NCBI GenBank assembly: GCA_964628195.1 | Contig: CAZVPF010000023.1 | Span: 1 to 41,608 of the forward strand | Source of the DNA: CAZVPF01 sp964628195 | GTDB lineage: Bacteria > Planctomycetota > Phycisphaerae > Sedimentisphaerales > Anaerohalosphaeraceae | DNA: 41,608 nucleotides | Direction: 5' to 3' | Shown: one piece after another, positions 17,337-25,542 of the stretch | Layout of the letters: every line of letters starts with the position of its first letter | How positions within the stretch are numbered: position 1 is the first letter of the stretch | Made by a program: the position numbers and the translations under genes | The notes under the pieces: model-generated | Databases searched by the model: none | Told to the model about the DNA's origin: nothing | The model's input: only the letters and a program-made list of their open reading frames with translations

Positions 17337-18599
17337 TTAACTGCCCTTATCTATAAGCTTTATCGCTACAATGCTCGTATCATCTATCTGCCGTGCAAGC
17401 CCTACAAAGCGCCTCCTGAAGGCCAGGATATGACTGACAAGGGAATCGGCACTTTGGCCGGCGTGGCTTTTTAGCACCTCGAGCATACGCTCCTTGCCCC
17501 AGAACTGCTCTTCAAAATTCACCGCATCTATAAGCCCGTCCGTGTACAGAACTATCGAATCACTGTCCAGCAGTTTCAGCGTCTCTGTCTCGTAGTCGTA
17601 ACTTTCCTTTATGCCCAGAACAAGACCGCCCTTATCAAGCTCGGTAAGCCGGCCATCGCGAAGCAGCAGCCCGGGCTCATGGCCGCAGTTACAATATGTT
17701 ATCTCCCTGTCGCACACGTTTATCGTCGCGATGAAAAGCGTTATAAACTCCCCGTTCCTGCATTCGCGAAACGCGACCTTGTTAAGCTCGTTAATAATCT
17801 CCACCATGCTGTGCCGTTCGTACCCGCCGTCCGAATAAGCCCGGATCGTACCGCGAAACAGGCTCATCATCATCGCCGCAGGCACACCTTTGCCTATTAC
17901 ATCGGCAATAGCGACAACAATGGTATGCTCGTTTATCTGAATAAAATCGTAAAGATCGCCGCCTATTTCAAAACAGGGCTGATAGACCGCCGCTATATCC
18001 AGCCCCTCGATTTTCGGCGCCTCCTGGGGTATCATCCGCCTTTGAATAATGCCCGCAAGGCGCATCTGCTCGGCCATCTTGGCGCCCTCGATTGCCTGCG
18101 AATAAAGCTTGGCGTTCGTGATCGCCGTTGCGCACTGGCTGGCTACCATCCGGGCCAAAGCAACATCGTCCTCGTCAAAAGCCCTCGGACGGGGGCTGTA
18201 CAAACGCAATACACCGATAGGCTGGTTCTTGAAGATCATCGCCACCGTCATCTGACTGACGAGCCCCTCTTTTCGCGTCGCATCGGGATACCTTATCCTT
18301 GAATCGTCCCGCGCGTCGTCTATAATAACCGCCTTGCCCGAAAAGGCTTCCTTTATAACCGGGTCCTCCTTTGTAACGGGTCCCTTGTTTCGGTACTCCT
18401 CGCTGATATTGTAGGTGCTTCGCATCTTCATGTCGCCCGCTTCGTCATCGATCAGCCGGATGGAACAGGCATTTGCCTTGGTCGCCCTGGCAGCGGCCTC
18501 TGCGAGACGGTCCAGGACCTCCTGAAGCGCAAAATCCCCCGCCACCATCGTCGATATCTGGTAAACCTGTTCGTCGCGTTGTTTTGTGTCACTGGTCAT
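17337..18599 (-). CDS. GAF-domain PP2C (SpoIIE/RsbU-type) phosphatase
   Basis: A 420-residue soluble signalling phosphatase. A GAF sensor domain (about 10-165) is followed by a short helical linker (QMRLAGIIQRRMIPQ) and a SpoIIE-type PP2C domain (about 190-418). Metal-binding motifs are present: GGDLYDF, IADVIGKGVPAA, CNCGHEPGLLL and LYTDGLIDA. Family members dephosphorylate anti-anti-sigma factors of the RsbV/SpoIIAA type. No such partner, nor an RsbW-type kinase, is nearby. It heads the minus-strand cluster, one base before cmk, and has a candidate promoter at 18632-18660. Confidence 0.88.
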   Translation of the reverse strand: MTSDTKQRDEQVYQISTMVAGDFALQEVLDRLAEAAARATKANACSIRLIDDEAGDMKMRSTYNISEEYRNKGPVTKEDPVIKEAFSGKAVIIDDARDDSRIRYPDATRKEGLVSQMTVAMIFKNQPIGVLRLYSPRPRAFDEDDVALARMVASQCATAITNAKLYSQAIEGAKMAEQMRLAGIIQRRMIPQEAPKIEGLDIAAVYQPCFEIGGDLYDFIQINEHTIVVAIADVIGKGVPAAMMMSLFRGTIRAYSDGGYERHSMVEIINELNKVAFRECRNGEFITLFIATINVCDREITYCNCGHEPGLLLRDGRLTELDKGGLVLGIKESYDYETETLKLLDSDSIVLYTDGLIDAVNFEEQFWGKERMLEVLKSHAGQSADSLVSHILAFRRRFVGLARQIDDTSIVAIKLIDKGS

Positions 18600-18631
18600 A
18601 TAGTTTCTGTATCCCTAATAATTCGGTGCCG

Positions 18632-18660
18632 ATTATAAACTATCGTGCGCTTTTTTTTAA
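18632..18660 (-). promoter_or_regulatory. Promoter of the GAF-phosphatase/cmk/plsC cluster
   Basis: On the minus strand TTAAAA (18660-18655) and TATAAT (18637-18632) are separated by 17 bases. The -10 is perfect and the -35 has four of six consensus bases. It lies about 33 bases before the ATG at 18599. Confidence 0.6.
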
Positions 18661-18740
18661 TTTGTTTTCCAATAATATTCTCTAACAGTAAAGAAATAAT
18701 GGCCGCCGTTGGAAATAAACCGGGTTTCGCCCGAAATCTT

Positions 18741-18769
18741 TTGTTTGCCGCCGCTTTGAATGCTATAAT
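18741..18769 (+). promoter_or_regulatory. Promoter of the class II aldolase-like gene
   Basis: TTGTTT (18741-18746), a 17-base spacer and a perfect TATAAT (18764-18769). The expected transcription start, about seven bases further on, nearly coincides with the ATG at 18778. Confidence 0.75.
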
Positions 18770-18777
18770 CGGCGGCT

Positions 18778-19422
18778 ATGGATAATTACAGCGACCAGTT
18801 AAAGGACTTCGTTGAAAACTGCCGTACAGCAGGCCGTTCGGGCCTTGTTAAGTGCAGCAGCGGGAATATGTCGCAGCGTATCTCAGGCGGGCGGGCCCTT
18901 CTTTCGGCAACGAGAAGCTGGCTCGAAAAAATTACCGCAGAGCAGGTCGCTGTTTGCGATATCGCCAATGCCAGTGTTGTTAACAACGTTAAGGCTACTG
19001 TCGAAAGCGGCATACACCTGGGAATTTTACGCCAAAGGCCCGACGTTAACGTGGTCTTTCACTTCCAGAGCCCTTTTGCCACGGTTATTGCCTGTGATGA
19101 CGCGTGCGATATCGACTTCAACGTGCTGCCCGAGGTCCCGTTCTACCTCGGTGCGGTCGCATCTGTCCCTTTCATACTGCCCGGCTCGGATGAGCTTGCC
19201 TCAGCGGTAATAGAGACTGCGAAGAGCTCCGATATGATAATTTTGAAAAATCACGGCCAGGTTACCTTTGGAGTTGACTTTGACGAAGCGATCCAAAAAG
19301 CGCACTTTTTCGAACTCGCCTGCCGGGTTATTGTCTCAGCCCGCAAGCCGGTAACCATAAGCCCGGAAAACGTAAAGCATATCCAATGGGGTTACAAGAA
19401 AGAAAGATCGGGCTCATATTAG
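18778..19422 (+). CDS. Class II aldolase/adducin-family protein with altered metal site
   Basis: A 214-residue protein of the fuculose-phosphate aldolase fold. The substrate motif SSGNMS is near residues 27-32, Glu76 matches the catalytic glutamate position, and LKNHGQV supplies the third zinc histidine (His159). The usual His-x-His zinc pair is changed to HFQ (His95, Gln97). This may weaken metal binding or mean another reaction, so naming a substrate is not justified. No Shine-Dalgarno precedes ATG 18778, and the promoter is so close that the message is probably leaderless. It is followed 98 bases later by a SpoIIE phosphatase gene. Confidence 0.78.
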   Translation: MDNYSDQLKDFVENCRTAGRSGLVKCSSGNMSQRISGGRALLSATRSWLEKITAEQVAVCDIANASVVNNVKATVESGIHLGILRQRPDVNVVFHFQSPFATVIACDDACDIDFNVLPEVPFYLGAVASVPFILPGSDELASAVIETAKSSDMIILKNHGQVTFGVDFDEAIQKAHFFELACRVIVSARKPVTISPENVKHIQWGYKKERSGSY

Positions 19423-19448
19423 CCTTGATAAGCCCAAATTGCTTTTTA

Positions 19449-19478
19449 TTGCACTTTTTTCCGCTTTTAGTGTATGCT
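19449..19478 (+). promoter_or_regulatory. Candidate promoter of the membrane SpoIIE phosphatase
   Basis: TTGCAC (19449-19454) and TATGCT (19473-19478) are separated by 18 bases, 43 bases before the ATG at 19521. Each box matches the consensus only in part. Confidence 0.4.
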
Positions 19479-19520
19479 TAATAGAACAAGAAGACGCTGC
19501 AAAGTGCGATATTAATTATT

Positions 19521-21056
19521 ATGACTGAAAACAATAGTAAAAATGGGGCAGGCGGTAGAGTAAGAATACACCAGTACGAAAAATTATGGTGCTGGGCAGG
19601 AGGTTTTTTACGCCGCCGGGACGAGCTTAACTCGGATTTTCTCGAATTCGGTCTGTGGTTTGACAAAACCATCGGCGACGACATTCGGCTGCTTGATGAC
19701 AGGAGCGTAAAAATATTTCTTGATGAATCCGGAGAGGTCCTGAATCTGCACCCATCTATCGATAACGCACGTGATCAATTATCAGCCTTTCACCACCTCT
19801 GGGGTTTTATAGCATCGCTCGGTTTCCGAAAACTTATCATCGACGCAAGGCTCCAACATAAACAGATATTCGATGTTTTGAACCTGCTCAGGTGCCTGAA
19901 AAGCAAACTCAGGGCCAACAAAACCATTGAAAACAAGCCCATACATTACACCTGCTGCGATATCTATATAAAAGGCGATGCGCTGGTTCTCAGGTATGTT
20001 TACTTCCGGCTGGGTTTCAGCAAGGTTATCCGCTGGTTTGAAAGTGCACGAACCGACTTCTCCAGCCACAGGGCGATATTCTATGCCGCCCCGAAGTATG
20101 CTGTCATTATATCGCTGGTCGCCGTGGGCCCGCCTGTTGCCATGGCCTTGATTAATCAAAACTACCTGCTCGCCGCCCTTTCATTAGTTGAACTGCTGAT
20201 AATAATGTTCATGATATACGTGCTTTTTTCAATAATCGGCAGCGTAGAATATGACAACGAAGAAAAGGCATACAATCTTGCCAAGACCTTCACCCGGCTT
20301 ACGAAATACACGGAAAGAATCAATCGTGACCTGCAAAGAGCCAAAAGCGTCCAGCAAATGCTCCTGCCTGACCTCGAAAACATGCCCTGCCGGGACACTA
20401 TCGCCTGGGCCGCCAGTTTCGTGCCCGAGGAACAGGTAGGCGGGGATTACTTCGATGCCGAGCAAACCGCAGACGGAAGCGTTGCGATAATATTCAGCGA
20501 TGTAAGCGGACACGGCATGGCAGCGGCATTTGTGACAGCTATCATCAAGACAACCTTTCAGTCCTGGATCGACCGGGGGGGAAGTCTTATAGAACTGGTA
20601 TCGACCCTGAATTACAATCTCTGCCGGCTGACGCCCGTAGAGAGCTTCGCCGCTGTGTTTTTTGCGGTTCTTAACCCTGAAAACCGTATTTTAACATATA
20701 TAAATGCCGGCCATAACCCACACCCGATCATTATAAGAAACGGTGAAATAATTAAACTCGACCAGTCCGATAACCTTCTTCTTGGAATACAATGCTTCAG
20801 CGAGATAGAACCTGCTGAGACAACAATGCAAACTGGAGACGAACTGCTGTTCATCTCTGACGGGATCATCGAATGTATGAACGAGGCGGGACAAATATTC
20901 GGCAAAGAAACCCTGATCGATTTAATTAAAAGCACGGCAAATGAAGATCCAAACCAACTGGTCGGTTTAATTAATAATAATATAGCGGACTTTATCGGTA
21001 ATAGTGAACAAAAAGATGACATGACAATGCTGTGCTTAAAGTTAAAGCATTGTTAA
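19521..21056 (+). CDS. Membrane SpoIIE-type PP2C phosphatase with uncharacterised N-terminal domain
   Basis: A 511-residue protein in three parts. Residues 1-175 form a soluble domain I do not recognise; it contains FHHLWGFIASLGFRKLIID, recalling small helper domains seen beside signalling domains. Two hydrophobic segments at about 190-240 give a membrane hairpin. A helical linker (ERINRDLQRAKSVQQMLLP) leads to the PP2C domain (about 290-511), with GGDYFDA, SDVSGHGMAAA, NAGHNPHP and ISDGIIE keeping the metal-binding aspartates. It probably dephosphorylates an anti-anti-sigma factor in response to a signal sensed by the N-terminal part. No partner gene is next to it. The ATG lacks a clear ribosome binding site. 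Confidence 0.82.
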   Translation: MTENNSKNGAGGRVRIHQYEKLWCWAGGFLRRRDELNSDFLEFGLWFDKTIGDDIRLLDDRSVKIFLDESGEVLNLHPSIDNARDQLSAFHHLWGFIASLGFRKLIIDARLQHKQIFDVLNLLRCLKSKLRANKTIENKPIHYTCCDIYIKGDALVLRYVYFRLGFSKVIRWFESARTDFSSHRAIFYAAPKYAVIISLVAVGPPVAMALINQNYLLAALSLVELLIIMFMIYVLFSIIGSVEYDNEEKAYNLAKTFTRLTKYTERINRDLQRAKSVQQMLLPDLENMPCRDTIAWAASFVPEEQVGGDYFDAEQTADGSVAIIFSDVSGHGMAAAFVTAIIKTTFQSWIDRGGSLIELVSTLNYNLCRLTPVESFAAVFFAVLNPENRILTYINAGHNPHPIIIRNGEIIKLDQSDNLLLGIQCFSEIEPAETTMQTGDELLFISDGIIECMNEAGQIFGKETLIDLIKSTANEDPNQLVGLINNNIADFIGNSEQKDDMTMLCLKLKHC

Positions 21057-21181
21057 ACAGAGACTTACACGTCCACTGCCGCAATTTTCTCAAGCATCTT
21101 CCAATGTGTATCTACTGCAAAACCATAATTGCCGGCATCAGCTTCAGTACATATAAATGCTGAGTTTATGGGCTACTGATA

Positions 21182-22111
21182 TTACCCTTCGCTGCCCTCA
21201 AGGCCAATTTTTTCAGAAAGCCTGTCAAAATCATCCAGTGAATAAAATTCAATTATGATTTTGCCCCTCTGGCCGTTCTTTTTGGCGTCAACTGTAACCT
21301 TGGTACCGAGGCATTCTTTAAGCCTGTTCTCAATATCCATAATATGCGCGGGTTTGTCTGGTTTTTCCTTCTTTGGAACACCTTTAACGATATTGCGGAC
21401 CATGTTTTCTGTTTCTCTGACGCTCAGCCCTTTTTTCTCAATTATCCTCGCAACTTTTAATCTCTGCTGGTCATTTTCAAGACCAAGCAGGGCCCTGGCA
21501 TGGCCCATGGAAAGAATCTTATCGGATATCATTCTTTTTATATCTCGATGTAAACCCAGCAACCGCAAGTGGTTAGCTAAAACAGACCTGTCCTCGCCAA
21601 GCCTTTTCGCCGCATCTGTCTGGTTGAGCTCGAAGGTTTCAATATAATGCTGGTATGCCTGTGCCCTCTCCAGCGGGCTGAGATCCGACCTGTGAATATT
21701 CTCTATCAGGGCCAGCTCCATCATCTCGCTGTCTTCAGCCTGCCTGACGATCGCGGGCACTTTTTCCAAGCCGATAATTTCCGCGGCACGCAGCCGCCGT
21801 TCACCTGCTATTACCTGGTAACCATGCTCTGTTTCTCTTAGAAGTATTGGCTGAATTATCCCGTTTTCGCGGATTGAATTCGCCAGTTCCTCAAGCTGCT
21901 CCTGATCCCATTTAGTCCTCGGCTGATAAGGATTAGGCTCAATGCTGCCAACCGGAACCTCCCTGATGGATTGTTTCAAACGGCTGTCCGGCGGAAACTT
22001 ACCCTGCTCGCTGTCCTGCTGCCCCTGCGGGCGTAACGGCTGGGCGGTCGAGCCTATCAATGATTCAAGTCCCCTTCCGAGATGAGGTCTCTTTTCCTTT
22101 TTCGTGGTCAT
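21182..22111 (-). CDS. parB: Chromosome-partitioning protein ParB
   Basis: A 309-residue chromosomal-type ParB, a CTP-dependent DNA clamp that loads at parS. The N-terminus KKEKRPHLGRGLESLIG is the ParA-stimulating segment. The CTPase motifs GERRLRA (103-109) and ENIHRSDLSP (137-146) are intact. A helix-turn-helix (about 164-186, TDAAKRLGEDRSVLANHLRLL) binds parS, and a C-terminal dimerisation domain follows. The start ATG 22111 follows GGGAG. Three parS sites lie just upstream. parA is not adjacent, which is unusual. Confidence 0.95.
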   Translation of the reverse strand: MTTKKEKRPHLGRGLESLIGSTAQPLRPQGQQDSEQGKFPPDSRLKQSIREVPVGSIEPNPYQPRTKWDQEQLEELANSIRENGIIQPILLRETEHGYQVIAGERRLRAAEIIGLEKVPAIVRQAEDSEMMELALIENIHRSDLSPLERAQAYQHYIETFELNQTDAAKRLGEDRSVLANHLRLLGLHRDIKRMISDKILSMGHARALLGLENDQQRLKVARIIEKKGLSVRETENMVRNIVKGVPKKEKPDKPAHIMDIENRLKECLGTKVTVDAKKNGQRGKIIIEFYSLDDFDRLSEKIGLEGSEG

Positions 22112-22219
22112 ATTTAGCTCCCAAATGAAGATCGCATTTACAATATCGAAATATACTATTAAATTTCTAAACTATTTAACAGCAGATTTTCATAATTATT
22201 CAAAAAATGCTCTCAATAA

Positions 22220-22235
22220 TGTTTCACGTGGAATA
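22220..22235. promoter_or_regulatory. parS site 1
   Basis: TGTTTCACGTGGAATA matches the bacterial parS consensus TGTTTCACGTGAAACA at 14 of 16 positions. It is the nearest of three sites to parB. Confidence 0.9.
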
Positions 22236-22266
22236 AAATACCGAAAATGGAGGTTGAATTGAAAAT

Positions 22267-22282
22267 AGTTTCACGTGGAACA
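22267..22282. promoter_or_regulatory. parS site 2
   Basis: AGTTTCACGTGGAACA matches the parS consensus at 14 of 16 positions. It begins exactly 47 bases after site 1. Confidence 0.92.
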
Positions 22283-22313
22283 CTAACACAATCTATGTTA
22301 TTTCTATGCAATA

Positions 22314-22329
22314 TGTTTCACGTGGAACA
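22314..22329. promoter_or_regulatory. parS site 3
   Basis: TGTTTCACGTGGAACA matches the parS consensus at 15 of 16 positions, the best of the three. It begins exactly 47 bases after site 2 and ends 11 bases before the stop of the Deg-like lipoprotein gene. Confidence 0.94.
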
Positions 22330-22339
22330 ATTACGTACA

Positions 22340-23878
22340 TTAGTTAAAATGCACAAGTTTCTGTACACCATAATTCTGTTGTATAAACTGGTTATGCATG
22401 TCTAAACCCTCCCGGGGTATAACTACCGTAGGATTAGGCTGCTCAAACTCAATAATATCAAAAGCAGAGTCAGGATTTAATTCCCTCGCTTCTAAAATAT
22501 CTGAAAGGGCGTTAATTTTCATCCCGTTGCAGCTTTTCACCACAAGCTGTCTCAACTGATGATATCCAAGGTTAATCTGCGCCGGCAGGACATAACTTAA
22601 TATAACCACCTCTTTACGGGTCTCTGTTGGGTTAAATGAATCCTTCAAGTAGTAATCCATTAATTGGGGCGGCACCGAACCCATCCAGTCCTTTCCCCAG
22701 GCGGTCAGATAATCACGGGTAAGCTGCTGAAAAACAAATCCGCCATGAATAATATATTCGGGCCGCTGGTCATACAGCTGATACGGAATCAGCATATCAT
22801 CCGTGACAATAGACTCTGCAACAGCCTCGATCTCCTGTTCATTCCCGTCACGCCAGAGTTTGAAACTTATTTTCTCGCCTTCCAGCCTTGAGGTTATGAG
22901 ATGCTCGAAAGAAATATTACCGTAAACATCATCCTCAAACCTGCCGTATGAGGTAAGCTTTTTGCCATTAACCGCTAAAATCACATCCATCGGCTCAAGC
23001 ATTGAAGAGCCCGTGCCCATATTATGCACCGCCGTAACAAGGATTCCGCCCTCAACATCTTCCGGAACACTCAATTTGCGACGCATATAAGGGTCCAGCA
23101 GCCATAGCGAATTAAAGCCCGGCTCGGCAAAACTGCGATATTCACCACTTTCAGCCGACTCTAAAAAGGCGTTTATCCTTGCTGACGGGATCAATTCCGC
23201 CTGTTTCCTGTCAGGGTCCCCAAAGGATGAAATCCCCACAGCCTTGTCACCTATACAGTACAGCGCGCCTCTGCCGACCGGATCTGAAGCGTCGGTAACC
23301 ATAAACATCAACTGGCTCGTAAACGAAAGGGCGGTCTGAATCACCTCCGCGCGGTCAATGTACCCTCTGGCCGTCATAAAGTCGGTGTCCGGGTTTACTC
23401 TATAGAATGTCACGGCGGTTTTTTGGTAAATATCCTCAAACATTATCGGACTAAACGGATGGTCCAGTTCAGTCTGATCAATCTCCAGCAAGCTAAGATT
23501 TGCGTCATAATCCACTGTCTTAACTGTCGCATTGACGAATTTGCTGTATCCAATAATCTTAACCTTGATAAGTGCGGCATTGGCAATATTAGCTGCTGTG
23601 GTTAAAATCTTATCGGGCCCAACAGCAACACCAAAGCCATGCTGCGTGAGGGTGTCCGGGCGAAACCACGGCCTGGTCTGGTCATAAACGTAAGTTGAAA
23701 TCTCCAGGTGAACAATTGAATTTTTGATGGATGTGGAAAACTGCTCAGATATCTCGTGCTTTAACTCATTGTGATTACTTGATTTACGATTTTGACCGCA
23801 GCCTTGTAAACAAACCAATGCCAGTATTGCATACAAGATCAGGCTATACAGGTGTTTCCGGGCCTTTTTATGCTCCAT
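22340..23878 (-). CDS. Deg/HtrA-like lipoprotein lacking the catalytic triad (pseudoprotease)
   Basis: A 512-residue exported lipoprotein with signal peptide and lipobox LQGC (Cys27). From about residue 50 it follows the layout of the upstream Deg protease: trypsin-like double barrel, PDZ domain (GGILVTAVHNMGTGSSM) and the same C-terminal domain (IIHGGFVFQQLTRDYLTAWG). All three catalytic positions are changed. TNAHNV becomes TTAANI (His to Ala96), DCDLAIL becomes DANLSLL (Asp to Asn127), and the GNSGGP loop becomes VGRGAL, without the serine. It should therefore bind but not cut. I start at ATG 23878, which overlaps the upstream stop by 11 bases; the longer frame merely reads into the neighbouring gene. 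Confidence 0.85.
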   Translation of the reverse strand: MEHKKARKHLYSLILYAILALVCLQGCGQNRKSSNHNELKHEISEQFSTSIKNSIVHLEISTYVYDQTRPWFRPDTLTQHGFGVAVGPDKILTTAANIANAALIKVKIIGYSKFVNATVKTVDYDANLSLLEIDQTELDHPFSPIMFEDIYQKTAVTFYRVNPDTDFMTARGYIDRAEVIQTALSFTSQLMFMVTDASDPVGRGALYCIGDKAVGISSFGDPDRKQAELIPSARINAFLESAESGEYRSFAEPGFNSLWLLDPYMRRKLSVPEDVEGGILVTAVHNMGTGSSMLEPMDVILAVNGKKLTSYGRFEDDVYGNISFEHLITSRLEGEKISFKLWRDGNEQEIEAVAESIVTDDMLIPYQLYDQRPEYIIHGGFVFQQLTRDYLTAWGKDWMGSVPPQLMDYYLKDSFNPTETRKEVVILSYVLPAQINLGYHQLRQLVVKSCNGMKINALSDILEARELNPDSAFDIIEFEQPNPTVVIPREGLDMHNQFIQQNYGVQKLVHFN

Positions 23879-25376
23879 AGTTTTCTCCCTCAAGATTAGA
23901 CACTGCCGGGACCTGGTACTTCTCAAGAATGATCGGAGCCCTCTTCTCAGCGAGGCTCTTGTCAATGACAAGCGGCACGGAGTTATTAAAAAACTCAATT
24001 TGCGTAAACTCGCCTTGGCCATTTGCCAGGGCAACAGGTAAGTCCTTGAGGCTCATAACTTTATGACCGTTTATCTTTGTGACTACCTGGTTCTTATAAT
24101 CACCGCAGTAGTTATTGACCGTATCAGGCAGGACCTCTGAAAGAACGACATATTCCTTTCTCTCGCGTTCCTTATTAAGATGATTGGAATCGGCAAATAA
24201 ATACCTGAGATTATGCGGCAGGTCTGTGAGCCACTGCCTGCCCCACGTCTCAAGAAAATTCCTGTTAAGCGGCACAAATGTCAACCCGGCATAAACATAA
24301 TACCTTGCAGGCTTATCATATTCCCGCCAGTACGCAAGCACCGGGCGGTTAAGTGCTACCTCAGCGTCGGCAACGTTCTTTTCGCCATCCCGGTAAAACT
24401 CAAACTCAAGCTTATCGCCTATCTGCTTTTGCTCGATAACCTCCGACAAATGCAGCCTGAGCCCATGAATAAAGACTTTTCCGTCATTATCAATATCATA
24501 TCCTCCCACCCTGGTAATCACATCATTACGCTGGAGTATATTCTCAACCGAGCTGTTCATTGTCGTGTCAAGGACCACAACGCCCTCCTGACCGGCAGGC
24601 AGCTTCAAGTACCTAGAATACGCCGTATTATGCAGCCCGGTAAAGAGGCTGACCCCAAGCGAACCGAACCCGTCATACCTGCCGTCCTCAATATCGGCAA
24701 GAAAATGTCTAATAACCGTAGTCGGGATAAGATATCCAATATTGTCCGCTGTTCGGAGGCCCTGAAACGCGACCCCGACAACCGACTGGTCCTGCATAAC
24801 GGGCCCGCCGCTGTTGCCCGGATTAATCGCCGCATCGGTTTGAATCACAAGATGAGAATCCGCCCCGGAATGGCTGTAAGTATCTATCTGTATTCGACTT
24901 ACAACGCCCTCTGTAACCGACACCTGCCTTCCCCCAACGGGAAACCCGTAAGTTTGAACCGTGGAGTTCACCTTCGGCAGGTCGCCGAGGGTCAGCGGAA
25001 ATGTACCTTCAAAAAAAGTTTGATCCTCAACTTTCAAAATCGCAAGATCACAGTCATGGGCGATAAATTCAACCTGAGCAGGGTACCTTTTCGGGTATTG
25101 CTCCTTAACGACCTCGATATACCTGCTGTCGCTGACATTATGCGCGTTGGTCAGTATCCTGCCGGCGTCGATAATAAACCCCGTACCCATCCCCTGGCTG
25201 ATATGTCCCTGCTTCCATGGAGTCTCATAATCGAACTGCTGCTTAACGCAGCGAATCATCACAACAGATTTATCAATTGACCTCTGCCGGGCCTGGTCGA
25301 AAACGCTTTCACCGAATACAATCGGCAACAAAAACAGCACTATCAATACTGTAAAACACCCTTTGCATTTTCTCAT
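23868..25376 (-). CDS. Exported Deg/HtrA-family serine protease with PDZ domain
   Basis: A 502-residue periplasmic protease with a signal peptide (residues 1-22). The triad is intact: His79 (TNAHNV), Asp110 (DCDLAIL) and Ser189 (INPGNSGGPVM). A PDZ domain (about 240-345) is followed by a further domain of about 150 residues (YYVYAGLTFVPLNRNFLETWG) ending in a second PDZ-like fold (NQVVTKINGHKVMSLKDL). This plan resembles plant and bacterial Deg9-like proteases more than E. coli DegP. It overlaps the dead paralogue downstream, so both are made from one transcript. Confidence 0.9.
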   Translation of the reverse strand: MRKCKGCFTVLIVLFLLPIVFGESVFDQARQRSIDKSVVMIRCVKQQFDYETPWKQGHISQGMGTGFIIDAGRILTNAHNVSDSRYIEVVKEQYPKRYPAQVEFIAHDCDLAILKVEDQTFFEGTFPLTLGDLPKVNSTVQTYGFPVGGRQVSVTEGVVSRIQIDTYSHSGADSHLVIQTDAAINPGNSGGPVMQDQSVVGVAFQGLRTADNIGYLIPTTVIRHFLADIEDGRYDGFGSLGVSLFTGLHNTAYSRYLKLPAGQEGVVVLDTTMNSSVENILQRNDVITRVGGYDIDNDGKVFIHGLRLHLSEVIEQKQIGDKLEFEFYRDGEKNVADAEVALNRPVLAYWREYDKPARYYVYAGLTFVPLNRNFLETWGRQWLTDLPHNLRYLFADSNHLNKERERKEYVVLSEVLPDTVNNYCGDYKNQVVTKINGHKVMSLKDLPVALANGQGEFTQIEFFNNSVPLVIDKSLAEKRAPIILEKYQVPAVSNLEGENYGA

Positions 25377-25542
25377 AACATTTCCCCAACTGGAAACAAT
25401 AACAACAAAAACATTTATAACCCATTTAATCCTAAATGCAAATAATGTTTTAACCTAACCAGCATTTTTACAATTATCGCTTTTCAATACTGCCGCTGCA
25501 GGTTAGCATTGGAGTTTTACAGAAAGCTGTAAGGGAATATCG

